NCBI GenBank assembly: GCA_015068245.1
Contig: SVKU01000007.1
Span: 1 to 64,000, forward strand
DNA: 64,000 nucleotides
Reading direction: 5' to 3'
From: Oscillospiraceae bacterium
Lineage (GTDB): Bacteria; Bacillota; Clostridia; Oscillospirales; Oscillospiraceae
The notes below the pieces were generated by a model, which was given only the letters and a program-made list of their open reading frames with translations, was not told where the DNA came from and did not search any database. Each line of letters opens with the position of its first letter. Positions within the stretch are counted from its first letter, which is position 1. This document shows, one piece after another, positions 37,106-45,995 of the stretch. The position numbers and the translations under genes are program-made.

Positions 37106-39487
37106 ATGAATTTGTCCCGTGAATGGCTTTCCGATTACGTTGACGTCAAGTCAATTGCCGATAAAGAATTCTGCGACCGCCTGACCATGTCCGGCTCCAA
37201 GGTTGAGACCTGCGAGGTCACCGGCAGCGAGATATCTAATGTTGTTGTGGGCAAGGTGGTTTCCATCGTGCGCCACGAGAATTCCGACCATATGTGGATC
37301 TGTCAGGTCGACGTGGGCAGGGGAGAGCCTGTCCAGATAGTCACCGGTGCCCAGAATGTAAAGGAGGGCGACCTGTGTCCCACAGCTCTGGACGGAGCAA
37401 CTCTGCCCGGAGGCATCACCATCAAATCCGGCAAACTCAGAGGTGAAGATTCCAACGGTATGCTTTGCTCTCTTGCTGAACTTGGTCTGGAAGTCCGTGA
37501 CTTCCCCTATGCCATTGAAGACGGCATCTTCATTCTCGAAGAGGACTGCAAGCCCGGCGACGATATCAAGGACGTGGTCGGCTTTGGCGACAGCGTGCTG
37601 GAGTTTGAGATAACCAACAACCGTGCCGACTGCTTTGGCATGATCGGTCTTGCCCGCGAAGTTTCCGCAACTTTCGACGCCGAATTGAATGTGCCCATCC
37701 CCGAAGTTAAGGGCGCAGGCGGTGATATATACGAGCATCTTGACGTTGAAGTGCAGGATACCGACCTGTGTTCCCGTTACACTGCCAGAATGGTAACCGA
37801 TATCAAGATCGAGCCTTCTCCCGCATGGATGCGCCGCAGACTGCGCGCTATGGGTATCCGTCCCATCAATAACATCGTTGACATCACCAACTATGTCATG
37901 CTGGAATACGGCCAGCCCATGCATGCTTTCGACTATAACTATATCCGTGGCGGCAAAATAATCGTCCGCCGTGCAGGCGAGGATAAAACCGTTACCACCC
38001 TCGATGGCCAGCTGCGTAATTTGAAGCCCGATATGCTGATGATCTGCGATACCATTGGTCCCGTTGGTGTTGCAGGCGTTATGGGCGGCGAAAACAGCGA
38101 GATCACCGAGAACACCAAGGCTATCGTGTTTGAATCTGCCTGTTTCTCCGGTCCCTCTGTGCGCACCACCGCTGTTGGCCTGAACCTGCGTACCGATGCT
38201 TCCAGCCGTTTTGAAAAGGGTCTTGACCCCCAGAATACCATGGGCGCAGTTCAGCGTGCCTGTGAGCTGGTTGAGCTGCTCGGCGCCGGTAAGGTAGTAG
38301 ACGGAATCATCGATGTTCTTGGAGATATGCCCGAACCCGCAACCATGCCCCTTGAACCCGAAAAGATCAATAAGCTTATCGGCATCGATGTTTCTGCCGA
38401 TTATATGAAGGACATCCTTGTTAAGCTGGGCTTTACCGTGGATGAGGACTACACAGTTCACGCTCCCTCCTGGCGTGCAGACATCGAATGCAATGCCGAC
38501 CTGGCTGAAGAGATCTGCCGTTTCTACGGTTATGACAAGGTTCCCACAACCATGTTCAAGGCTGCCACCGAAATGGGCTTCCTCCATGATATCGATGTTG
38601 CCCAGCGTCGTGTGGGTCAACTGTGCCGTGGTATGGGCTATTCCGAGATACTGACCTACTCTTTCGTATCTCCCAAGAATGCTGACCTGCTGCGTTACGC
38701 CGAAAACAACCCCCTGAGAAACGCTCTTGGTATCATCAACCCTCTGGGTGAAGATACTTCTGTAATGCGCACCTCCATGCTGCCCTGTATGCTGGAAGTT
38801 CTCCAGAGAAACTGGAACTACCGCAACAAGAACGTAAAGTTCTATGAAACCGGCCGTGTATATCTGCCCGTTGAAGGTCAGCAGCTGCCCGAAGAACCCA
38901 TTTATCTGTCCATGGGTATGTATGGAAAAGGCGATTTCTTCACCCTTAAAGGTGAGGTCGAGGCCATCTTCAAATCCATGAACTACGGAAAACCTGAGTT
39001 TACCGCCGAAAAGAACGATCCCACCTTCCATCCCGGACGCTGCGCCGTTGTTACCGTTGACGGCAAAAAGCTGGGCGTTATGGGCCAGATCCATCCGCTG
39101 GTTGCAGCCAACTACGGAATAGATACCGAAGTTTACTGCGCAGAGTTCAACTTTACCGCCATGCTGGCCACTCAGCAGAGCGATCCCCAGTACACTCCGC
39201 TGCCCAAGTTCCCCGCAGTTGCCCGTGATATCGCAGTTGTCTGTGATGTTGAATGCACCGTGGCTCAGCTTGAAAAGAGCATCGCCAGAGGCGCAGGCGA
39301 ACTGCTGAAGAATGTGGAACTTTTCGACATTTATCAGGGAGCCGGTATCCCCGAAGGCAAAAAGAGCCTGGCATTCTCCATGACCTTCCGTGCAGACGAC
39401 AGAACCCTGACCGATGCAGATGCAGAGGCAGAGGTCAAGGCAGTGCTGGAAGCTCTGGAAGCCGATTGCGGAGCAGTTCTCAGATAA
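37106..39487 (+). CDS. pheT: Phenylalanyl-tRNA synthetase beta subunit
   Basis: 793 residues. It has the usual order: tRNA-binding EMAP-like domain (about 40-150), B3/B4 editing domain, B5 domain, the synthetase-like core and a C-terminal anticodon-binding FDX-ACB domain (last about 95 residues, 'KFPAVARDIAVVCD'). It follows pheS by 22 nt with an AAAGGAG site in the gap. Confidence 0.98.
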   Translation: MNLSREWLSDYVDVKSIADKEFCDRLTMSGSKVETCEVTGSEISNVVVGKVVSIVRHENSDHMWICQVDVGRGEPVQIVTGAQNVKEGDLCPTALDGATLPGGITIKSGKLRGEDSNGMLCSLAELGLEVRDFPYAIEDGIFILEEDCKPGDDIKDVVGFGDSVLEFEITNNRADCFGMIGLAREVSATFDAELNVPIPEVKGAGGDIYEHLDVEVQDTDLCSRYTARMVTDIKIEPSPAWMRRRLRAMGIRPINNIVDITNYVMLEYGQPMHAFDYNYIRGGKIIVRRAGEDKTVTTLDGQLRNLKPDMLMICDTIGPVGVAGVMGGENSEITENTKAIVFESACFSGPSVRTTAVGLNLRTDASSRFEKGLDPQNTMGAVQRACELVELLGAGKVVDGIIDVLGDMPEPATMPLEPEKINKLIGIDVSADYMKDILVKLGFTVDEDYTVHAPSWRADIECNADLAEEICRFYGYDKVPTTMFKAATEMGFLHDIDVAQRRVGQLCRGMGYSEILTYSFVSPKNADLLRYAENNPLRNALGIINPLGEDTSVMRTSMLPCMLEVLQRNWNYRNKNVKFYETGRVYLPVEGQQLPEEPIYLSMGMYGKGDFFTLKGEVEAIFKSMNYGKPEFTAEKNDPTFHPGRCAVVTVDGKKLGVMGQIHPLVAANYGIDTEVYCAEFNFTAMLATQQSDPQYTPLPKFPAVARDIAVVCDVECTVAQLEKSIARGAGELLKNVELFDIYQGAGIPEGKKSLAFSMTFRADDRTLTDADAEAEVKAVLEALEADCGAVLR

Positions 39488-39580
39488 TTGTAATGGAAAA
39501 GTAACATTCAGATGTTTACTATTCAGTTTTTTTGGTATAGAATATAATTACTGAAAACATTTTGACAAGGAGGTAACCGG

Positions 39581-39829
39581 ATGCATAGCAACACCATTAA
39601 ATTTTCACTTTCCAACGACAGGGATGAGGAAACCAAGAATATCCTTATGTCGGTATACAATTCACTCAGCGAAAAGGGATACAATCCTATCAATCAGATA
39701 GTCGGTTATCTTCTGTCTGAAGATCCCACCTACATCACCAACCATAACGGTGCCAGAGCCCTTATCCGGAAAATTGACCGCGACGAGCTGCTGCGCCAGC
39801 TGGTGAAGAACTATCTGTTCAGCGAATAA
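39581..39829 (+). CDS. ireB: IreB-family regulatory protein
   Basis: 82 residues. Strongly matches the UPF0297/IreB family (YrzL of Bacillus): '[18 protein letters not shown]', '[26 protein letters not shown]'. In Enterococcus, IreB is a substrate of the Ser/Thr kinase IreK and influences cephalosporin tolerance. It usually sits before a Holliday-junction resolvase gene (ruvX/yqgF), which is absent here. AAGGAGG ribosome site. Confidence 0.92.
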   Translation: MHSNTIKFSLSNDRDEETKNILMSVYNSLSEKGYNPINQIVGYLLSEDPTYITNHNGARALIRKIDRDELLRQLVKNYLFSE

Positions 39830-39851
39830 GCTGAAAATATTATATTGCTGT

Positions 39852-39893
39852 AAAAGCAGGACGTTGATTTTCTATTGACGTCCTGCTTTTTTT
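39852..39893 (+). terminator. Terminator of ireB
   Basis: AAAAGCAGGACGT and its complement flank a 13-nt loop and are followed by T7. Confidence 0.85.
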
Positions 39894-40049
39894 AATGTAT
39901 GATTAACATAATATTGGACAAATAGAATCGTTATTCGTCTTAATGATCACAGCAGAAGAACAAAACAGGAAAATAATACTTGTGACGTGTTGACAGATTG
40001 TATTCAATGTGTTACAATTTGGTTACAACTCTCACGAAAGGGGTAGACT

Positions 40050-40340
40050 ATGAGCACTGAAAGCAAAGCATTGATTTACAAAGGCTATCCGCTTCGCCGC
40101 AAAGACAATCTTATTTATTACGGCAGCATGACCGATAAATATATTATAATGATGCAGATCCTCGAATCCCAAAACCATGGCGACCTTCCTGTTGCTACCA
40201 GGGTTTCCGTTCAGCTCCAGTTGACCGATCCCGATGCCAGAGCGAAAGACAGGATCGTTAAAAAGACTGAGAAAGACGGACTGTATTCCGCTATCGACGT
40301 GGGTGCTGTCTGGCTTGCCAGAGCTTTGGCACAAAAGTAA
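40050..40340 (+). CDS. Small conserved-looking protein of unknown function
   Basis: 96 residues, soluble, mixed charge, no motif I recognise ('YKGYPLRRKDNLIYYGSMTDKYIIMMQI' at about 10-37 looks beta-stranded). An AAAGGGG ribosome site and codon use like its neighbours support it as real. It precedes an NlpC/P60 endopeptidase gene by 12 nt and is probably co-transcribed. Confidence 0.65.
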   Translation: MSTESKALIYKGYPLRRKDNLIYYGSMTDKYIIMMQILESQNHGDLPVATRVSVQLQLTDPDARAKDRIVKKTEKDGLYSAIDVGAVWLARALAQK

Positions 40341-40352
40341 CAGGAGAAAACC

Positions 40353-41318
40353 ATGAAATCTGCAAGAAGTTTAACAAAATTGGCAGCATTGGTTGTTGCT
40401 GCTGCCATGATTTTTGCTGTCAGCGCATCTGCTGCCTGCCTTGGCGTGGGTACAGTAAATGTAGATGCTCTGCGTATGAGGGAAACTGCCTCTACCGAAT
40501 CTGAAATACTTCTTACCGCAGCTGCCGGCGACCGTGTTCTCCTGCTGGAAACAAGCGAGCAGGCAGATGGACTTTGGTATAAAGTCAACTGCAATCTGAC
40601 CGAAGGCTGGATGCGTGCCGAGTATCTGGACGTTTCCCAGGTCATGGACTGCGAGCTTGGTACTGCGGTGGTAAATGTTACACTGCTTAATTTCCGCAAG
40701 TCCCCCAGTACCGACGCTGCCGTTATCGGCTCTCTGGCAGAGGGCGCACAGCTGAAGGTGGTTGGACTTGAAAACGGCTGGTTCAAGGTCGAGTACGAAG
40801 GTCAGACCGGTTACATTTCCGGCGAGTATGTAAACTTCATTTCCGCACCTTCTCAGAACACTTTCGCAGTAACACTGAGCGAATATGGCGCAGGAGCATC
40901 AGATATCGTTTTGGTTGAAGCAAGCTCCGATGCTCAGGCACTGCTGACTTACGCCAGCACCCTTATCGGTTGCCCCTATGTTTACGGCGGCACCGATCCC
41001 AGCGGGTTTGACTGTTCAGGTTTTGTCCAGTATGTGTTCAAGCATTTCGGCATCTCCGTGGGTCGTTCTTCCGATGATCAGTACGAAGACGGTATCCGTG
41101 TAGACGAAGCCAATCTTCAGGCAGGTGACCTGCTGTTCTGGACCTCCAGCGATACAGCCAAGACCACCCATTCCGGTATTTACATAGGCAATCGCCAGTT
41201 TATCCATGCCAGCAGTAACGACGGCATCACCATAACCTCTATGGACAGCCTTTGGTACTCCATGCGCTATGTTGGCGCAGTTCGTATCCTCGGCGTTCCC
41301 GGTTATGAACCTAAATAA
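40353..41318 (+). CDS. Secreted SH3b-NlpC/P60 endopeptidase
   Basis: 321 residues. A signal peptide (about 1-28, cleavage near ASA-A) is followed by two bacterial SH3 domains (about 30-95 and 105-165). A C-terminal NlpC/P60 domain follows with catalytic Cys in 'DPSGFDCSGF', His in 'THSGIYIG' and the third residue His in 'FIHAS'. It cleaves peptidoglycan stem peptides outside the cell. The first SH3b starts 'GTVNVDALRMRETAS'. The end 'VRILGVPGYEPK' is echoed by a short fossil at 43271. Confidence 0.93.
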   Translation: MKSARSLTKLAALVVAAAMIFAVSASAACLGVGTVNVDALRMRETASTESEILLTAAAGDRVLLLETSEQADGLWYKVNCNLTEGWMRAEYLDVSQVMDCELGTAVVNVTLLNFRKSPSTDAAVIGSLAEGAQLKVVGLENGWFKVEYEGQTGYISGEYVNFISAPSQNTFAVTLSEYGAGASDIVLVEASSDAQALLTYASTLIGCPYVYGGTDPSGFDCSGFVQYVFKHFGISVGRSSDDQYEDGIRVDEANLQAGDLLFWTSSDTAKTTHSGIYIGNRQFIHASSNDGITITSMDSLWYSMRYVGAVRILGVPGYEPK

Positions 41319-41326
41319 TTAACAAC

Positions 41327-41416
41327 AGAATGTCAAAGAACCCCTGTTTTGTTCCGTTGAAAACAGGGGTTCTTTGACATTCTGAACAAAAAGCCGCTGC
41401 AACGCAGCGGCTTTTT
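41327..41416 (+). terminator. Two tandem terminators after NlpC/P60
   Basis: The first hairpin (41327-41383) has a 24-bp stem (AGAATGTCAAAGAACCCC... and complement). The second (41388-41416) is A5-GCCGCTGC-AAC-GCAGCGGC-T5. Confidence 0.88.
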
Positions 41417-41760
41417 GTTATTTCAGGGATCTGGGGCAGTGTAAGTCGGTTTGGTTATGAAATAAAACGCTTCTTTGGTTGTTTTCTCTTCAAGAATGAA
41501 AAGAGATGTAATTTAGTAACAGGACGGGAAATATATAGAATGTGAGATTTCATATATCTCACTATTGAGGAAGTAAGCTGTTTCTGTAAATGATTACCAA
41601 TTAATAAGTATAAAGTAATACATAATTAACGAAAAAAAGAAAATCAAAATGTTTTACAACGAAAAATATTGACAAATGCTGTGTGCGATATATACTGAAC
41701 TTAGTGGCAATTATCTTAAAAAAGAAGAATAATCAACTGTTATGGCAGAAAGGAGACATT
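41417..41760. other. AT-rich gene-free stretch with dyad and promoter
   Basis: No gene is seen. AT content rises sharply against the flanks. A dyad GTGAGAT...ATCTCAC (41542-41562) could be an operator, and the promoter at 41669-41696 serves the next gene. Confidence 0.6.
41669..41696 (+). promoter_or_regulatory. Promoter of the AT-rich two-gene island
   Basis: TTGACA (41669-41674), a 16-nt spacer and TATACT (41691-41696), 65 nt before the start codon. Confidence 0.75.
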
Positions 41761-42666
41761 ATGAAAAGAAGAATTATCTCGTTGATGTTCGCTATTACTT
41801 TAATTCTTGCTATTGTAATTACCCCTGTGAGTGCGTTGGTTTCGTCTTCAAACAGTACACATAATTGTACGATTGCTGATTATTTGGAAGCCAGTGGAAT
41901 TAGCAAGGGTATTTACGAAAATGCGGAGATCTATCTTTGTACACTCGACGTGACTCGCTCAAATGATGCAGCCGGTATTACTACATATGACAGTAATCTT
42001 CCCTTGTCATCAGATGAATACGCTATAAGACTTCTTGTGAAGAACACCGACGGCACATATACTGAATCGTTTGTTTTTAATGTTTATGAAAACTCCGGTG
42101 TGCTTGAATCTGTAATTGAACCCATTGCAAACAGCCGATCCGGTTTTGAGAATAATTATGGAACGGCACTTGCGCTTACTGATAAGATAAGTGTCTGTGG
42201 AACAACAACTCAAGCCAGAGCCTATAACCCAACTTGGTACGGACACTCTTTCTACATTGACGCAACGTACAGTATGATAGATATGACACAGTATGATTCT
42301 TCTCGTAGAGCGTACCATCCGGTTTCATCAACTTTTAAAATTACGGAGAATAATCCTGCTTATGATTTATTTGACTTCAATTTTATAACGCTGCTTCATG
42401 GGGATGCGATTGTTAATACCTCTGACCCATATGATAGAGAAGTTGACTTGTATGATTTTAATAGACAGTATGAAACGGCATCGCCCATATCTGGCTACAC
42501 ATATAGTTTCAATGATTATACATATTATGTCGGAGCGGGCTATTCGGGATACCATATTCACATATGTGCGATTGGATTGTATACTGTAAAAACAGAGTTT
42601 ACATACGGCAGTTATGACTATACTGTTAGATACGACATCTATCCATATAATCAGTCTTGCGAATAG
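41761..42666 (+). CDS. Secreted protein of unknown function in AT-rich island
   Basis: 301 residues. A clear signal peptide (about 1-25, 'RRIISLMFAITLILAIVITPVSA') precedes a mature part rich in Tyr, Asn, Ser and Thr with no family I recognise. Several 'YDS/YDF/YDY' segments suggest beta structure. ATG 41761 follows AGAAAGGAG; an upstream in-frame start at 41683 has no such site. The AT-rich codon use differs from neighbours on both sides, suggesting acquisition by transfer. It is followed at 15 nt by a lipoprotein gene, so the two probably form a unit. Confidence 0.75.
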   Translation: MKRRIISLMFAITLILAIVITPVSALVSSSNSTHNCTIADYLEASGISKGIYENAEIYLCTLDVTRSNDAAGITTYDSNLPLSSDEYAIRLLVKNTDGTYTESFVFNVYENSGVLESVIEPIANSRSGFENNYGTALALTDKISVCGTTTQARAYNPTWYGHSFYIDATYSMIDMTQYDSSRRAYHPVSSTFKITENNPAYDLFDFNFITLLHGDAIVNTSDPYDREVDLYDFNRQYETASPISGYTYSFNDYTYYVGAGYSGYHIHICAIGLYTVKTEFTYGSYDYTVRYDIYPYNQSCE

Positions 42667-42681
42667 GTGAGATGATAATTT

Positions 42682-43269
42682 ATGAAGGTTGTTGTGAAAT
42701 GCAAATTATTAATAAGCATTGTTCTGTCGGGTTTGATGCTTTTGATGTCATCTTGCGGAGGGAACAGAGAAGTTCCAAAGATTACCAATGCGGAAATAAC
42801 GGCAGCGGATTTTGTGCAAAAGGATGGAAAGATAGCGTTTCCGTATGCTCCACCTGAACTTGCTAAAGAGAACTTTAGCCTGTACATGGGTATTTCCTAC
42901 GAGGATTATTCGACTGGATTGATAGGAATCAATGATTTGAAGGACAATCCATTGGAATTTTCATTTTACGATATGCGGGCAGTTTGCCTTGTGGCTTTTA
43001 ATTTCAGCGAAACAGTGGAAACTGTCCTTATACAGATCATAGACGATGGACGCACCGGTCAGCAGTGGTCTGAATCTTCTGAAGCACTGTTGAACGACCT
43101 TTCTAAATATATGCAGCCTCAAAACAGTACGACCGATTTTATTTCAAAAGATGGAAAAACAGAGGTTTATGTTAGTCATTGCCTTATAGAATCGGTAGAT
43201 TCTCAGGGATATGTAGCCCAAATTGGCGACGAAACAAGGATTGAGTTTGTTAAGATAATCTACAATTAA
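42682..43269 (+). CDS. Lipoprotein of unknown function in AT-rich island
   Basis: 195 residues. The N-terminus is a lipoprotein signal ('LMLLMSSC', C25). The mature domain is mixed alpha/beta with no recognised motif. Base use matches the preceding secreted protein. The ribosome site is weak (AGGTGAGATG region), consistent with translational coupling to the upstream gene. Possibly a surface pair acting together. Confidence 0.7.
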   Translation: MKVVVKCKLLISIVLSGLMLLMSSCGGNREVPKITNAEITAADFVQKDGKIAFPYAPPELAKENFSLYMGISYEDYSTGLIGINDLKDNPLEFSFYDMRAVCLVAFNFSETVETVLIQIIDDGRTGQQWSESSEALLNDLSKYMQPQNSTTDFISKDGKTEVYVSHCLIESVDSQGYVAQIGDETRIEFVKIIYN

Positions 43270-43270
43270 G

Positions 43271-43304
43271 GCGGTTTAGTCCGCATCCTCGGCATTCCCA
43301 GTAA
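43271..43304 (+). pseudogene. Short 3' fossil of an NlpC/P60 gene
   Basis: Encodes V-R-I-L-G-I-P-S in one frame, against V-R-I-L-G-V-P-G at the end of the NlpC/P60 gene; 20 of 24 nt are identical (compare 41284-41307). It directly follows the AT-rich genes, as if they had landed in a duplicated copy. The match is short, so chance is not fully excluded. Confidence 0.45.
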
Positions 43305-43308
43305 GCGT

Positions 43309-43341
43309 AAAAAATCCCGGACAAAAGTCCGGGATTTTTTT
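43309..43341. terminator. Bidirectional terminator
   Basis: A6-TCCCGGAC-AAAA-GTCCGGGA-T7 between the AT-rich island and the convergent SnoaL operon. Confidence 0.9.
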
Positions 43342-43345
43342 ATGC

Positions 43346-44203
43346 TTACAGGGTTTTTACATCGTTGTTCAGACGGATATCTGCCTGAGTTTTGTAAGGC
43401 ATGGGAAGTCTGGGCTCCTGCTGAGGCATCTGAGTGGGAGACCACTGATTGTACAGGGGGCCGGGGATCTCGGTGGGAGCGCTGATGTCCACCTGATTGC
43501 CCATCTGGGGAGGAGGACCCTTCTGTTCGCCGCCGGGACCACCTTCGCCGCCTTCGGGAGGAGGACCACCGGGGCCTTCGGGACCGCCTGCGGGAGGAGC
43601 TCCGCCGGGAGCACCTCCGGGACCACCGGGGCCACCGCCACCGGCTGCCTTTTCGGCAAAGCCGCTGCCGTCGATCTGGCCGCCGATATCGGGGCAGACA
43701 CGCAGGTTAAGATACAGCCACTGACCGTCTTCAAAAACGAAGTCTGCGCCATAGCGTTCGTACAGCACCATGCAGCGCTGCTGACCGTTGGCACTGGCAA
43801 AACCGGCGATGTAGCCGGGAGTGTAGAACAGAGCCTGTGCGCTCTGAGCATCCTCGGCAACCTCGATGATGGGAGAGGTTACGAAGTGGTTGGAATACTC
43901 GTTAAGGGTACGCCAGTCGGGGCAGTTTTCAACCTCGGGATATATTTCTTTTGTCTGACGGAAGTTGTTCAGAACCTTCAATTCCTGGCCCAGAACATAG
44001 TTCTGCCAATATGTCCAGCGGTTGCCCATCTGACCGCTGGCGTGAGCCCAGGTGATGTCGTTGCGCTTGGACCAGTAGTCGGTATATTCCTCTCTGTGGA
44101 TACCGGCGGCATGCCAGTCAACGTGGAGGGAGTGAGCCTTTTCGCACTCAACAGTGGCTACGGCTCTGTCGATTCTCTGAGAAAGAGGAAGATGTTCATA
44201 CAT
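43346..44203 (-). CDS. SnoaL/NTF2-like protein with Gly/Pro-rich insert
   Basis: 285 residues. The N-terminal about 180 residues resemble the SnoaL-like/NTF2 alpha+beta barrel ('HFVTSPIIEVAEDAQSAQALFYTPGY', 'GADFVFEDGQWLYLNLRVCPDI'). The family includes dehydratases and isomerases such as BaiE. Residues about 187-233 are almost pure Gly/Pro/Ala with Glu, followed by a 50-residue tail ('PLYNQWSPTQMPQQEPRLPMPY'). It is the last gene of three related ones and begins 2 nt after the preceding stop. The third paralogue lacks the insert. The enzymatic activity is not inferable. Confidence 0.75.
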   Translation of the reverse strand: MYEHLPLSQRIDRAVATVECEKAHSLHVDWHAAGIHREEYTDYWSKRNDITWAHASGQMGNRWTYWQNYVLGQELKVLNNFRQTKEIYPEVENCPDWRTLNEYSNHFVTSPIIEVAEDAQSAQALFYTPGYIAGFASANGQQRCMVLYERYGADFVFEDGQWLYLNLRVCPDIGGQIDGSGFAEKAAGGGGPGGPGGAPGGAPPAGGPEGPGGPPPEGGEGGPGGEQKGPPPQMGNQVDISAPTEIPGPLYNQWSPTQMPQQEPRLPMPYKTQADIRLNNDVKTL

Positions 44204-44205
44204 AA

Positions 44206-45015
44206 TTACTTACCTCCGTATACCATGTCCCAGCTGAATCCTTCTTCGCCGTCGGGACCGTAGCTTCTGGTTTCGCTGAAGGTCCAGTAGGGCTTGGGCA
44301 GGGGTTTCTGGTGACAGTAGTTGAATTTCATAGTGTATGCGTCGCAGGAGAAATAGTAAGGATCAGGCTCCTTGTTGCCGCCTCCGGGAGGAGGACCGCC
44401 GGGGAAACCCTGACCGGGAGGGGGAGGATTCTTTTCGCGTTCCAGTTCGGTGGGACCGCCAAAGCCTTCTCCGGGAGGAGTTGAGAAGTCGGTGCCTACG
44501 AACAGGTGCCAGATCTTCCACTCGCCGTCTTCCTTGATAAAATCAATGAAATATTTCTCATACATATAGCCGTGTCTGTCGCTGCCGGAGGTGTGACCGG
44601 GAGTGTACCAGACGCCCTGAGCGGTCTGACCGTCGCCTGCCAGCTCGATGTAGGGAGTGGTGATGGCGTGGACAAAGCTCTGACCAAGACCAAGGTTGTC
44701 TTCGCAGTCTTCGATGGTGGGGTCGTTGGCGATGGCTTCTGCCAGAGCCTTCTTCTGGTTGTTCAGATTGTTTATGCCGTATGCCTGCATGATCTTGTCA
44801 TAACCCAGCATATAGCCGCGGCTCTGACCAAAGGAAGCGGTCTTTTTGTTTTCGGGTTTCTGTACCCAGATATCTTCCAGTTCTTCTATCTGACGTGCGT
44901 AGCAGTGGTAGTAGATATGCAGAGCCATTACGTTTTTGATTTCAATGATATCCCATACTCTCTGGATGCGTTCGGCATCGGAGTATATTTTCTTATCAAA
45001 CATGGTATGTGCCAT
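44206..45015 (-). CDS. SnoaL/NTF2-like protein with Pro/Gly-rich insert
   Basis: 269 residues, same fold as its neighbours ('SFVHAITTPYIELAGDGQTAQGVWYTPGH', 'YFIDFIKEDGEWKIWHLFVGTDF'). Residues about 178-216 are Pro/Gly-rich (GQGFPGGPPPGGG). A tail ('YNYCHQKPLPKPYWTFSETRSY'-like) follows and is shared in style with the other two. Middle gene of the operon; AAAGGAG ribosome site. Confidence 0.78.
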   Translation of the reverse strand: MAHTMFDKKIYSDAERIQRVWDIIEIKNVMALHIYYHCYARQIEELEDIWVQKPENKKTASFGQSRGYMLGYDKIMQAYGINNLNNQKKALAEAIANDPTIEDCEDNLGLGQSFVHAITTPYIELAGDGQTAQGVWYTPGHTSGSDRHGYMYEKYFIDFIKEDGEWKIWHLFVGTDFSTPPGEGFGGPTELEREKNPPPPGQGFPGGPPPGGGNKEPDPYYFSCDAYTMKFNYCHQKPLPKPYWTFSETRSYGPDGEEGFSWDMVYGGK

Positions 45016-45035
45016 TACTGTTCACTCCTTTCCTG

Positions 45036-45764
45036 TTATATTCCGTAGCTGAAGGTGTTGGCAAAGGTGTCGTAAGGTCTGGGAGCAAGGGGGTTGGGCT
45101 TGCCGGGACGCTTTGCGTTCAGCAGCTCGTTGACCTTCATGGGTACGTTGGGCTTGGGGAAATCGAATTCGCCGATTTCGGCGTAAGCGGGATCCACAGG
45201 CTTGGGCTCATAGCCGCCGTACCACTTTTTGCCTGCAACGTGCTTGATCTCGGGAGTGTCCAGCAGATGCCAGATCTTCCAGGCACCGTCTTCCTTAACG
45301 AAGTCTACGGCGATCCAGCCCCACTGGTGGATAGTGGTGGGACCGGCTTCGGTATAGTCGGTAATGTGAGCCAGTGCATACCACATACCTTTGGCGGTCT
45401 GACCGTCTTCGGCTATGTATACCAGAGGAGTGGTCAGGTTATCGGGAGTCAGTGAACCGACGCCGTAAAGCTCTTCATCGGTTTTGTCTGCCAGTTCGGG
45501 ATGATTCTTTTTGGCAACTCTTGCCTTCAGCAGACCGAGTTCTTTGGTGGCCTTGAACCAGCCTTCAATGGCTTCGTAGCCCTTGTAGTAGCCGTCGTTA
45601 AAACCGAGGCAGGGATCGGGAGCCTTTTTGCACCATAATTCTTCCCATACCTTGTCTTCCAGTTTCCACAGATTGTAGAAACTGCGGCGGCCCATAAGGT
45701 TGACGATTTCCTGATAGTCTTCCCAACGGCCGACCAGTTCTTCGGTGGTGAACTGTTTGCTCAT
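45036..45764 (-). CDS. SnoaL/NTF2-like protein without Gly/Pro insert
   Basis: 242 residues, first gene of the three. It has the same core ('VYIAEDGQTAKGMWYALAHIT', 'WGWIAVDFVKEDGAWKIWHLLDTPEI') and the same aromatic C-terminal tail ('NPLAPRPYDTFANTFSYGI'). A plain 'YEPKPVDPAYAEIGEFDFPKP' linker stands where the paralogues have Gly/Pro-rich inserts. This makes it a natural control showing that the insert is dispensable for the fold. GAAAGGA ribosome site. Confidence 0.8.
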   Translation of the reverse strand: MSKQFTTEELVGRWEDYQEIVNLMGRRSFYNLWKLEDKVWEELWCKKAPDPCLGFNDGYYKGYEAIEGWFKATKELGLLKARVAKKNHPELADKTDEELYGVGSLTPDNLTTPLVYIAEDGQTAKGMWYALAHITDYTEAGPTTIHQWGWIAVDFVKEDGAWKIWHLLDTPEIKHVAGKKWYGGYEPKPVDPAYAEIGEFDFPKPNVPMKVNELLNAKRPGKPNPLAPRPYDTFANTFSYGI

Positions 45765-45888
45765 ATCTTTTCATTCCTTTCTGAGTTTGTGTACAAACTT
45801 TCCATATTTACATTTTATTAGCAGAGCGGCATTTATGGCAAGTAACAATTACGTCAGTGGGATATCATTATCGGTACTGTATAAAAAA

Positions 45889-45989
45889 TGTCATTCCGAA
45901 CGAATGTGAGGAATCCCCATCATAATAAGGGGATTTCTCGCCGCAGTATCGGTCAGCTTTCTGACCGATACTGCCTGCTCGAAATGACA
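45889..45989. repeat. REP-like palindromic element
   Basis: The ends TGTCATTCCGA and 'CGAAATGACA' are inverted. It has internal AATCCCC/GGGGATT and a CAGTATCGGTCAGC...GACCGATACTG stem. Non-coding; related to the elements at 26318 and 54300. Confidence 0.65.
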
Positions 45990-45995
45990 GTTCTT

